Source: Natrinema salaciae (GTDB lineage: Archaea > Halobacteriota > Halobacteria > Halobacteriales > Natrialbaceae). Taken from it: a stretch of 64,000 nucleotides of DNA. Under the pieces are notes generated by a model, which made no database searches, was not told the origin of the DNA, and was given only the letters and a program-made list of their open reading frames with translations. Position 1 is the first letter of the stretch; every line of letters starts with the position of its first letter. The stretch covers positions 444,473 to 508,472 of the forward strand of contig NZ_FOFD01000004.1 of assembly GCF_900110865.1 (NCBI RefSeq), in the 5' to 3' direction. Of this stretch, positions 1-7,266 are shown piece by piece. A program made the translations under genes and the position numbers.

Positions 1-296
1 TCGCGGCCGAGCGAGGGACCGATCGCCACGAGATCGTCGACGCCGTCGACGGCTTCGATCTCGGACTGCGTGCCCACGAGAGCCCCGCCCGTAAGGTCAT
101 CGCGGGCGACGCCGACGCCGGTCTCGGCCTGCGCGAGACGGCCGACCGGCTCGATCTCGGGTTCGTCTCCCTCGGCGAGCAGCCGGTGCGCGTGCTCGCG
201 AACGCCGATCGAACGGCGAAGGAGGGGGTCCGGGAACTCGAGGCGGCGCTTTCGGACGCGTCGACGGCGGAACGCGCTCCGGATCGGTCGGCGTAG
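1..296 (+). CDS. C-terminal end of a MoeA/LysR-associated PBP-like substrate-binding domain protein (partial)
   Basis: The reading frame is open from the window edge (frame 3) to a TAG at 294-296, giving the last 97 residues of a protein. The pattern GLRAHESPARKVIAGDADAG followed by LGLRETADRLDLGFVSLGEQ resembles the periplasmic-binding-like domain (PF12727 type) attached to molybdopterin biosynthesis MoeA or ModE-like regulators in archaea; the DAGLGLRETADRLGL-type stretch is a family hallmark. The role would be binding a molybdate-like or pterin ligand, or regulating molybdenum use, but the N-terminal part that would decide between enzyme and regulator lies outside the window. The tail is acidic and typical of haloarchaea. 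Family assignment is from remembered motif similarity, not a search. Confidence 0.6.
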   Translation, partial: AAERGTDRHEIVDAVDGFDLGLRAHESPARKVIAGDADAGLGLRETADRLDLGFVSLGEQPVRVLANADRTAKEGVRELEAALSDASTAERAPDRSA

Positions 297-432
297 TCGA
301 ACGACCGAGCGCCCCTGACCGCTCGATTTTTTGTCTTCTAATTGCGGTGCCGAGTTCTCAGTTGTTGGTAATACGATTTCTTTATTCAGACTGCACCGTG
401 AATGTTTGTCGGGCGATTCTACCTTGTTTTCG

Positions 433-660
433 TCACCAGAAGAAGTGCCTCGAACTCTCCAACACTTCTGATAGATCGGGTGCGTCCTCAGTATCGATCT
501 CCTCCGTGTCGTAATCGATTGCTTGGAGCACGCGCTTCGCTGTGAACACCTTCACCTCCGCAAGATCGTGCTCCTCACCCAGTTCGTCCGACCGAATGAT
601 GTTCGCCACCACCCAGAGGTTGTAGAGGTGGACGGCAAAATTGAAGTAGAACAGCCGCAT
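433..660 (-). pseudogene. C-terminal remnant of a DDE transposase (insertion-sequence relic)
   Basis: This 75-codon frame begins MRLFYFNFAVHLYNLW, which matches the hydrophobic C-terminal helix that ends many haloarchaeal IS4/IS5-type transposases (RLFYF-F---LYN-W pattern), followed by an acidic tail. No DDE catalytic region, inverted terminal repeat or target duplication can be seen, so it is a fragment, not a mobile element. The frame stays open only a few codons beyond the first Met before running into an unrelated gene on the other strand, so the recombination junction probably lies near 660-680. Nonfunctional as a transposase. Confidence 0.6.
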
Positions 661-681
661 CTGCGTCCGTCGACCCTCCTC

Positions 682-921
682 GTGTACGTACTCGTCGGCT
701 TCCCCGCCGTCGTCGCTGTTATCTTTCTCCCGTCACTCGGCCCTCTGGGGCTGTTCGTATCCGCGTTTTTCGTCCTTCTCATCGTCGCGATTCGGTCGTG
801 GAACGACGGCGACGAACGACCGCCCCGGACGAACTGTTCCGAATGCGGCGCGCCGAACGAGCCCGACAGAGTCCGGTGTACGTACTGCGATTCGCCGCTC
901 GAATCCGTCCACGAGGACTGA
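682..921 (+). CDS. Small membrane protein with C-terminal zinc ribbon, possibly 5'-truncated
   Basis: From a GTG at 682 the protein is 79 residues: two adjacent hydrophobic helices (VLVGFPAVVAVIFLP and LGLFVSAFFVLLIVAI), then a charged linker and a rubredoxin-like zinc ribbon with CSECG and CTYCD knuckles. Membrane-anchored zinc ribbons of this size are common in haloarchaea; no function is known. The frame continues upstream to 523, but those residues are antisense to the transposase remnant, so the upstream start is not credible. The residues just before 682 (LRPSTLLVYV) look native, suggesting that the original start codon was lost when the transposase fragment arrived. Whether it is still expressed is unclear. 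Confidence 0.55.
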   Translation: MYVLVGFPAVVAVIFLPSLGPLGLFVSAFFVLLIVAIRSWNDGDERPPRTNCSECGAPNEPDRVRCTYCDSPLESVHED

Positions 922-966
922 TCGTCGAGGCCGCCGTTTTTGGTCGCTCGCTCCCTACGAGCAACC

Positions 967-1935
967 ATGCGAATCGTCACGACGCTCCCCTCGGCGACCG
1001 AGACCGTCGCCGCGCTGGGGCTCGAGCCGGTCGGCGTCTCCCACGAGTGCGACTATCCACCGAGCGCGGCCGCCGCGCCGTCGATCACCCGGTCGCGAAT
1101 CGACGTCTCGGCCTCGAGCGGCAAGATCGACCGGCAGGTGCTCGAGACCGCCGACGCCGAGGGTGGGATCTACGACGTCGACGTCGCGACCCTCGACGAC
1201 CTCGAGCCGGACGTGATCGTCACGCAGGGGATGTGTGACGTCTGCGCGGTCGACGTGGCCGCGATCGAAGACGCCGCAAACCGGATCGAGGGGGACCCCG
1301 AGATCGTGCCGACCGATCCCCACGGTGTCGCCGACGTGCTGGACGACCTCGAGCGGATCGGCCGCGCGGTCGGCCGCGAGCAGCGCGCTCGCGAGGTGCG
1401 GGCCGACCTCGAGTCGCGAATCGAGGCGATTCGGAACCGAACCGCCGGTTTCGACGCTGCGGACCGCCCGCGCGTGGCGATCTTCGACTGGACCGACCCC
1501 GTCATGATCGCGGGCCACTGGACGGCCGAACTCGTCGACTGGGCCGGCGGCGAGTACGGGCTTGCCGACGCCGGCGACCGCTCGCGACCGCGGGAGTGGG
1601 ACGACATCCGCGCGTACGATCCCGAGGTCGTGATCGTCGCGCCCTGTGGCTTCGGCCTCGAGCAGATCGCGGAAAACAGGTCGGACCTCACCGATCGCGA
1701 GGGCTGGGACGAACTGTCGGCGGTGCGGGAGGGCCGCGTCTGGGCCATGGACGGCGACCACTACCTCAATCGGCCCGGTCCGCGGCTCGTCGACACGCTC
1801 GAGGCGCTCGCACCGATCGTCCGCCCCGATCGGTTCGACGGGCCGGACCCGGCGGTCGCGGTTCCGTTCGACGAACTCGAGGCGCTCGACTCCGCCGGTC
1901 CCGGGTCCCGACCCGCCGTCGACTCGAGCCCGTGA
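967..1935 (+). CDS. BtuF-like cobalamin/metal-chelate binding protein (helical backbone receptor family)
   Basis: The 322-residue protein has the class III periplasmic-binding fold signature: MRIVTTLPSATETVAALGL at the start, ECDYPP near residue 30, DVIVTQGMCDVCAVD around residue 88, and a second lobe with WDDIRAYDPEVVIVAPCGFG and EGRVWAMDGDHYLNRPGPR near the end. These are typical of archaeal cobalamin-binding BtuF homologues. There is no signal peptide or lipobox, so it is predicted to be cytoplasmic, unlike canonical BtuF; a role as a cobamide or metal sensor/carrier rather than transporter component is therefore possible. The ATG at 967 was chosen over a TTG at 940 because homologues begin with MRIV. 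It overlaps the following JAMM gene by 4 bases, implying co-translation. Confidence 0.75.
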   Translation: MRIVTTLPSATETVAALGLEPVGVSHECDYPPSAAAAPSITRSRIDVSASSGKIDRQVLETADAEGGIYDVDVATLDDLEPDVIVTQGMCDVCAVDVAAIEDAANRIEGDPEIVPTDPHGVADVLDDLERIGRAVGREQRAREVRADLESRIEAIRNRTAGFDAADRPRVAIFDWTDPVMIAGHWTAELVDWAGGEYGLADAGDRSRPREWDDIRAYDPEVVIVAPCGFGLEQIAENRSDLTDREGWDELSAVREGRVWAMDGDHYLNRPGPRLVDTLEALAPIVRPDRFDGPDPAVAVPFDELEALDSAGPGSRPAVDSSP

Positions 1936-2351
1936 TCGTCCTGCCGACCGCCGTCCGCAAGGCGATCCTCGAACGCGCCCGCGAGGGCAGTCCCGAGGAG
2001 ATCTGTGGGGTCCTCGGCGGCGAATACGAGCCCGACGGGCGGAGCCGCGTGCGGTCGCAGTATCCGGCCGAAAACGTCGCCGAGACCCCGCGGACGCGGT
2101 ACGAGATCGACCCCGAGCAGCAGCTGACGATCTTCGAGCGACTCGAGGACCGCGGCGAGGAAATCGTCGGCTTCTATCACTCCCACCCCCGCGGCCCGCC
2201 GCGGCCGAGCGCGACCGACGCTGCGCGGGCGACCTGGCCCGATCGGTCGTACGTTATCGTCTCGCTCGAGCCGCTCGAGGTGGGGTCGTGGCGGTGGCGG
2301 GCGGAGTCCACCGACGGACGATTCGAGCGGGAACGGATCGTCGACGACTGA
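1932..2351 (+). CDS. JAMM/MPN+ metalloprotease, desampylase-like
   Basis: This 139-residue protein carries a complete JAMM signature: a Glu in the early EEICGVLGG segment, then FYHSHP and a Ser-x-x-Asp (HSHP, ten residues, D) at about residues 89-103. JAMM proteases hydrolyse isopeptide bonds to ubiquitin-like modifiers using zinc; in Haloferax volcanii, HvJAMM1 of similar length removes SAMP conjugates, and this is the likely role here. Start is a GTG overlapping the TGA of the BtuF-like gene. A SAMP-activating E1 (UbaA) is encoded elsewhere in the window, so a SAMP system is present. Cytoplasmic. Other JAMM roles such as siderophore or cysteine-carrier cleavage cannot be ruled out. Confidence 0.82.
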   Translation: MIVLPTAVRKAILERAREGSPEEICGVLGGEYEPDGRSRVRSQYPAENVAETPRTRYEIDPEQQLTIFERLEDRGEEIVGFYHSHPRGPPRPSATDAARATWPDRSYVIVSLEPLEVGSWRWRAESTDGRFERERIVDD

Positions 2352-2798
2352 TGCCCAACGGGTCTAATTCGTCGAATACAAGAAAGGCATTATATATTTA
2401 GAATGACGCATGAATATTAGTACCATTGACAATTCTGTATAGCCATTATCACCCACACGTAGGAACAAACTGCCGGCCAGTCAGAATATCTAGCCAGTCG
2501 TATTTGCTATAGTAGTCGTTAGAAGTCATAGCACTACCGCTCGCGAATTAGCGGCCAGCACCGTTCGTGTTAGCCACTCGAGTGCGAGCGGTGAGTGAAT
2601 CGTTTCAACGACTTCTGTGGTGCTTTTCTACTGAGAGAGGATTCCACCACGAGGACTGGTTCGACGTTGTGGTTTAGCGCCAATTCTGTGAGTGAACCGG
2701 TGTCGTGAGAGCGATTGGATCGTCCAATCTATAGTATCCTATATGAAATATATAACTAAAATATAAAATTTAATTTGGAGGTGGGCCCAATAGATATT
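2352..2798. other. AT-rich intergenic region without a recognisable gene
   Basis: Base composition drops sharply against the flanking genes, especially at 2380-2530 and 2725-2800. No convincing ORF, RNA gene or inverted terminal repeat is visible. Minus-strand codons around 2600-2700 read weakly like a degraded gene (ELALNHNVEPVLVVESSL), but there are stops nearby. The end of the stretch holds several TATA-like tracts (2740-2775) and a Shine-Dalgarno-like GGAGGTG at 2777-2783, probably serving the broken Tat-protein gene that follows. Confidence 0.5.
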
Positions 2799-3509
2799 AT
2801 GGGAGAAAATTACTTCCAGGAGAGGTGAGCAGTTTTGAAGACTACCGGTGCGGTTCTTGCCGGACTTGTCGGCATAGTAGGAACAGGATCAGGGCAGCAG
2901 AATAGTGAGTACGATCCATCTACGGTTACCTGGTCAGACGAGGAGTCCGTGGTACGTTATAGTAACAGAGTGAATGAACTCAACGAGAGCCAGCAAAGGG
3001 AGATAATAGACGAATTATCCGTCGAACAAGAAGAAGCGATCGTCGCTGCGCAAGATGATCAGTTATCTTACGTCCGTACTCGGACAGTCAGCAGGGAACA
3101 ATCGGATATGGCAACTGAAAATAGGGAACCAACAGCGGCTGCTGCCCCTGGGGTGCCCACGAATTACAAAGAATCCGTCGTCGGTTACGATGGTATCGGA
3201 CCGTTCAAAGATAAGAAATTCGAGTTTCGCCATACGATTGAGTGGAACTACGATGGTGACGACTACTACGCAAACGTGAGTAGTATCAATGGAGAGACGT
3301 ATGACTGGGTTTGGAGCTATGAGGGGCCAGGTGCAAAAAGTGACGCAGAGTACGGGTCATTTTTCGATCACCGGAGAGAAGGTGTTTTCGAGGCAGGTAT
3401 TACTAATCCCACGACGGTTACGCCCCATATAGAACTTCGGGGAACTGCAGACGGTGACGGCAGAACCGTATCTCAAGACGACGACTGGCCGGACGAAAAC
3501 CTCCCGTGA
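2799..3509 (+). pseudogene. Tat-exported hypothetical protein gene with an in-frame TGA inside the twin-arginine motif
   Basis: Reading from an ATG at 2799 gives MGENYFQER, TGA, AVLKTTGAVLAGLVGIVG in one frame. The stop at 2826-2828 sits exactly where the second arginine of a Tat signal (RR-x-x-LK) should be; CGA to TGA is a single transition. Downstream, 227 codons stay open and encode a QN/acidic secreted-type protein ending in DDDWPDENLP with no known domain (repeated WNYDGDDYYANVSS / YDWVWSYEGPG aromatic patches suggest a beta-rich extracellular fold). A TTG at 2835 could restart translation, but the product would lack the Tat motif and hold only a weak hydrophobic start. Codon use is more AT-rich than neighbours, suggesting acquisition. 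Either a fresh pseudogene or a sequencing variant. Confidence 0.65.
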
Positions 3510-3655
3510 CAGAATACCAAGACACACCTTAGAGATAGCGAAGATCCAGTATATCGAAGCATGGCTACCCTCATGAACTACAAGACTGCTTGTTGCATGC
3601 CGAATCAGGGTCAACAGGTTACAAGATATACTGAACGGACAACTGAGTTGCTACC

Positions 3656-3850
3656 ATGGAAAAGAACGAGAATCCGTTCGACGATTACAAGCTTCGGTGT
3701 GGGAGAGGACACAGACCAACAGTGACTGAAAAAGCCGAAGTACAACCGGACGACTCACTCGTCCGTCGGTATCGATGTCCGAAATGCGATCAAGTATTCC
3801 GGGTGAGAATGTCAGCGGACGGGTCGACCACTGAGACGGTCCGAGAGTGA
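3656..3850 (+). CDS. Small putative zinc-binding protein, function unknown
   Basis: A 64-residue, basic-to-neutral protein with LRCGRGHRP near residue 13 and YRCPKCDQVFRVRM near residue 39. The CPKC knuckle together with the Cys/His upstream could bind one zinc, as in a zinc ribbon. There is no signal peptide or membrane segment. It follows the broken Tat-protein gene in the same AT-rich patch and may be accessory. I do not recognise a family; function is not assignable. Confidence 0.5.
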   Translation: MEKNENPFDDYKLRCGRGHRPTVTEKAEVQPDDSLVRRYRCPKCDQVFRVRMSADGSTTETVRE

Positions 3851-3912
3851 CGAGTATCATGAGTCTCCGTAGTCGAAACCGATCACCGATCTACGTGACA
3901 CCAAACCAGACG

Positions 3913-3950
3913 CTCCGTCCGCTCGAGCCCGAGTTCGAAGACGGACGGAG
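3913..3950. terminator. Inverted repeat, possible terminator or processing hairpin
   Basis: CTCCGTCCG (3913-3921) is repeated in perfect inverted form as CGGACGGAG (3942-3950) with a 20-base loop that is itself partly complementary. It lies between two genes that converge on this spot (the small zinc-protein gene and the coiled-coil gene), so it could end transcription from either side. There is no T-tract. Confidence 0.35.
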
Positions 3951-4017
3951 AAACCGGACACCTCAGGCTGTGCGTCCGACGACAGGCCCGGAGATCGAGA
4001 ATGTAGTCGGGGAACGC

Positions 4018-4464
4018 TCAGTCGTCCGACTCGTCCTCGAGTTCGTCCGCCCGTTCTCTCGCCTCCGCCGCCCGCTCGCGGAACTCCTCGATCCGCGTTT
4101 GCAGCTTCTTGCCGGCGGTGTACGTGAACTCGTCGGGCATCATCCCGTACTCGATCTCGAGAGTGATCATCGTGTCACAGCCCTCGACGATTTCGGGTGC
4201 CCAACTGCCCTGTGCCAGCTTGGACTCGTCCGTGACGACGGCCTCGCCGTCCTCGACGTCGATAAAGGCGCTCACGATGTTCCAGATGTTCGGATTGCTC
4301 GAGCTGACCTCGTCGAACAGCCCCTCGAGGCGCGACTCTTTGATCTCTGCGTCGCGTAGCTCTTCGAGGAGATCCTCGAGGGCGTCGGCGATTTCGTCGT
4401 ATCTGGCGGCGTTCTCGCGGAGGTCGGCCGGCGGTTCGTCGGCGTTCGAGTCGGGTCCCGTCAT
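4018..4464 (-). CDS. Conserved haloarchaeal coiled-coil protein of unknown function
   Basis: The 148-residue protein is strongly acidic and starts at the ATG at 4464 (MTGPDSNADE); the longer upstream frame is arginine-rich and unlikely to be coding. It has an N-terminal helix (YDEIADALEDLLEELRDAE), a middle globular part (ESRLEGLFDEVSSSNPN, TMITLEIEYGMMPDEFTYTA) and a long C-terminal charged helix (RIEEFRERAAEARERADELE) that should form a coiled coil. No catalytic motif or membrane segment was seen. It stands alone; the sulfatase gene further on is separated by about 290 bases. Confidence 0.65.
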   Translation of the reverse strand: MTGPDSNADEPPADLRENAARYDEIADALEDLLEELRDAEIKESRLEGLFDEVSSSNPNIWNIVSAFIDVEDGEAVVTDESKLAQGSWAPEIVEGCDTMITLEIEYGMMPDEFTYTAGKKLQTRIEEFRERAAEARERADELEDESDD

Positions 4465-4754
4465 CGTAGCCCCTCCGTTTCGTCGGTGTCCGCAGTCATG
4501 TACGACTGGTACCCGCTTCGGCACTGTAAACGTACGCTTCCGTCTCGAGATCGGACGTGGGAACGCGTATCGCGAGTCCGGACGGCGACAGCGACTCTCC
4601 TGCTTCCGTGGCAACGCGGAACGGCCACACCCTCCCCAGCCGATTCGTTCGCGATCGCAGATCGCTCACTCATCCCTCGCACAGTGTCGTCTCGCGATTC
4701 ACTCTCGTTCATCGCTCGACAGCGCGCGCCACCGCAGGATCCGTGTCGGAACGG

Positions 4755-6239
4755 TTACGACGCATTTTCCAGCACGCCCGTCACCCAGACGCGGTTCGGA
4801 TCCTCTGTCGCCTCCATCCAGTCGACCAGGCGGTCTCGCATGTCCCGCCGCACGTCCTCGTATGCGGGGTGGTCGATCAGGTTCCGTAGCTCCGCGGGAT
4901 CGGCCTCGAGATCGTACAGTTCGTCGATATCCGGCCCGTTGTAGACGTACTTGTACCGATCGGTGCGGACCATCCGCTGGCTGTAGAGCCCGAACTCGTC
5001 GCCGTGGTACTGAGCGAACGTCGAATCCCGCCAGTCGAGGTTCGCGGGCGGCTCGCCGCCGTTCTCGAGCAGGGGAACCAGGCTCCGGGAATCGAAGTCG
5101 TCGGGCACGGGAACGTCGGCGAGCTCGAGGAACGTCGCCGCCAGGTCGTGCAGGTGAACGGGGGCCTCGCTGGTCGTCCCCGTGTCGGCCACGCCCGGCC
5201 AGCGAATCTGTAGCGGAATGTGGTAGGTGTCGTCGTACATCAACGGTCCCTTGTTGAACTGGCGGTGGCTCCCGGCGAAGTCGCCGTGGTCCGAGGCGTG
5301 GACGACGACCGTCTGCTCTGCCAGTCCGTGCTCGTCGACCGCGTCGAGGACCCGTCCGATCTGGTGGTCGATCAGCGTGACGAAGCCCCAGTACTTCGCG
5401 AGCGCTTCGGCCCACAGCTCCCAGTCGAAATCCGCCACGCCGCGGTACGAGAGGTAGTTCTCGTGGACCCGTGGTTTGCCGTCGTAGGTCTCCGCGTAGC
5501 TCGCGGGCGGCTCGATCTCGCCGGGGTCGTACAGCGAGGCGTAGGGCTCCGGGACGACCCAGGGGTGATGGGGGCCGTAGAAGTCCGCCCGGTGGAAAAA
5601 GGGGTCGTCCCGGTCGCCGTCGGCGTGAGCCTCGATCGCGTCGATCGTCCGCTCGGCGAGGAAGTACGCCCGCGTCTCCTCGACGTCGACGGGCGTCTTC
5701 GCGGCGACGAACGTCCCGTTCTCGCCGTCTCGCGGATCGTCGCCGGTGTAGATTTCCTCCTCGAGTTCGACCTCGCCGATCGGCACGTCGCGCACCTCGC
5801 GGTGCTCGCGGAACGCCTCGTCGATGTCGTCGTGGTGTTTGTCGCTGCCGCCGAGATACGAGAAGCCGAAGTCGGCGGGCGTCCGATCGCGGCCGGCGTG
5901 CCACTTTCCCGTGTACGTGAGGTCGTAGCCGGCCGCGACGAGTTCCTCCGAGAACGTCGGCAGGCCGTCGGGCAGGTTCGCCCGGATCGCGTCCGGCTCG
6001 TGGCAGTTGTTCAGCATCCCGTGACCGTGCGGGAACTGTCCGGTCAGCAGCGACGCGCGGGCGCTCGAGCAGATACTGATCGGCGTGAACGCCCGCTCGA
6101 AGCGGACGCCCTCGCTCGAGAGCCGGTCCATCGCCGGCGTCTCCACCGGCGGGCCCTCGGATGCGCTGCAGTCGTATCGCTCCTGATCGGTGAGCAGGAA
6201 CAGGACGTTCGGGCGGGTATCGGCGTCAGCGTCGGCCAT
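4755..6239 (-). CDS. Sulfatase / alkaline phosphatase superfamily hydrolase
   Basis: A 494-residue type I sulfatase family member. Seen in order: NVLFLLTDQERYD (metal-binding Asp near residue 18), the formylglycine segment ICSSARASLLTGQFPHG near residue 60, a middle DHGDFAGSHRQFNKGP block that supplies further metal ligands, and a C-terminal YNGPDIDELYDLEADP region. It would cleave sulfate (or phosphonate) esters, probably of polysaccharides. No signal peptide, so apparently cytoplasmic. The cysteine to be converted to formylglycine is present, but the motif is C-S-S-A-R, without the usual proline; no maturase gene is nearby. The ATG at 6239 (MADADADTRPNVLF) was preferred to an upstream extension. 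Confidence 0.85.
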   Translation of the reverse strand: MADADADTRPNVLFLLTDQERYDCSASEGPPVETPAMDRLSSEGVRFERAFTPISICSSARASLLTGQFPHGHGMLNNCHEPDAIRANLPDGLPTFSEELVAAGYDLTYTGKWHAGRDRTPADFGFSYLGGSDKHHDDIDEAFREHREVRDVPIGEVELEEEIYTGDDPRDGENGTFVAAKTPVDVEETRAYFLAERTIDAIEAHADGDRDDPFFHRADFYGPHHPWVVPEPYASLYDPGEIEPPASYAETYDGKPRVHENYLSYRGVADFDWELWAEALAKYWGFVTLIDHQIGRVLDAVDEHGLAEQTVVVHASDHGDFAGSHRQFNKGPLMYDDTYHIPLQIRWPGVADTGTTSEAPVHLHDLAATFLELADVPVPDDFDSRSLVPLLENGGEPPANLDWRDSTFAQYHGDEFGLYSQRMVRTDRYKYVYNGPDIDELYDLEADPAELRNLIDHPAYEDVRRDMRDRLVDWMEATEDPNRVWVTGVLENAS

Positions 6240-6364
6240 CGGGCCAGGTACACCGCCGCCGCAGTTAAGCGTGGGACCTGCAGTCGGTGACACCGCACGG
6301 CGGCGGATAAGTCGTCCCCGTGTGAACCCGACCGTTCATTAGAATCGCGTTCGACGGTCGACGC

Positions 6365-6580
6365 GTGCCGAGTGCGTACTGTGGTGAATGTGAGTGGCAG
6401 TACCGGGTCGCGGGGACCGATACCGGCGACCTCAGTCGAGCGATGATCGATCACTTCGTCGAGACCGGCCACTCGCCGGTCGAGCGACGTGACGCGGCCG
6501 ACCGTCTCGCGACCGACGAGCGGATCGCGCCGTCGGACGAAGCGACCGAGAGCATCGGCGAGCCGTCGAAGAGACGGTAA
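6365..6580 (+). CDS. Small haloarchaeal Cys/His protein, probable zinc-binding
   Basis: A 71-residue protein starting at GTG. The pattern CGECEWQYR near the N-terminus with IDHFVETGHSPVER about 20 residues later gives a C-x2-C and H-x6-H arrangement like a C2H2-type finger; such proteins are widespread and uncharacterised in haloarchaea. The rest is charged and acidic. It stands alone between the divergent sulfatase gene and the convergent DoxX gene. A DNA- or RNA-binding or protein-interaction role is only inferred from the finger. Confidence 0.65.
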   Translation: MPSAYCGECEWQYRVAGTDTGDLSRAMIDHFVETGHSPVERRDAADRLATDERIAPSDEATESIGEPSKRR

Positions 6581-6599
6581 GGCCGCCTCCGCCGCGGCG

Positions 6600-7133
6600 T
6601 TAGCCGAGGAGGTAGCGCAGCCGGGGCCGCCGTTGCACGAACGCCGTCCGCTCGAGGGAGGCGTCGACGCCGAGGATGCGGCCCGCGGCGAAGACGCCGA
6701 CGATCACGAACAACAGGAGCCCGAGCAGGTCCCCGTTGACGTAGCCGTGCGCCCAGTCGGCGTTGCCTAGGTAGAACAACGTCATCAGGACGCGGCCGAA
6801 GAAGGCGGCGAGGCGCACGAGCGCCCCCAGGATGAGTCCCAGCCCGATGAGGAACTCGCCGAGGGGGATCATCACGTTGGTGACCTCGAGCAGCCAGGGC
6901 GTCCCGGCGACGACCTCGAAGCGGCCGGCGATGGGCGATTGGGCGTTCTGCAGGTAGCCGGCCGCGTCGAACGGCTCCCCGGCGACGAACGCGAACTTCC
7001 CCCAGCCGGAGCTGAGGAACCAGTAGCCGACGAGCAGCCGCGCCGCCACCAGCACGTAGCTGGCGGCCGGACCGGCGTGCTCGAACTCGTTTCGCCTGCC
7101 GGGCCACTGAACGGTGGCCTCGGTAGTGGACAT
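6600..7133 (-). CDS. DoxX family membrane protein
   Basis: A 177-residue membrane protein with four hydrophobic helices and the DoxX signature: RLLVGYWFLSSGWGKF in the first helix, then LGEFLIGLGLILGALVRLAAFFG, and a last helix GLLLFVIVGVFAAGRILGVD. DoxX proteins are quinone-linked or redox-associated membrane proteins (thiosulfate:quinone oxidoreductase subunit in Acidianus); most haloarchaeal members are uncharacterised. Length fits the family. It appears to be transcribed alone, convergent with the small Cys/His gene. Confidence 0.8.
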   Translation of the reverse strand: MSTTEATVQWPGRRNEFEHAGPAASYVLVAARLLVGYWFLSSGWGKFAFVAGEPFDAAGYLQNAQSPIAGRFEVVAGTPWLLEVTNVMIPLGEFLIGLGLILGALVRLAAFFGRVLMTLFYLGNADWAHGYVNGDLLGLLLFVIVGVFAAGRILGVDASLERTAFVQRRPRLRYLLG

Positions 7134-7266
7134 TGGTCGTCACCTCACGAACGAGGATTAGTTCGTTCGGCCCATAATACCGGCCACAGTTCCCGATTCA
7201 CAGGAGCCGAGTCGGATCTCCCTCTCGATACGGAGTGTTTTTGTACTCGAGTCGAGCGGCGGTCGC

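Noticed and set aside
3561..3725. Short plus-strand frame starting MATLMNYKTACC
   Set aside because: No conserved motif, and it overlaps the start of the better supported 64-residue protein in another frame.
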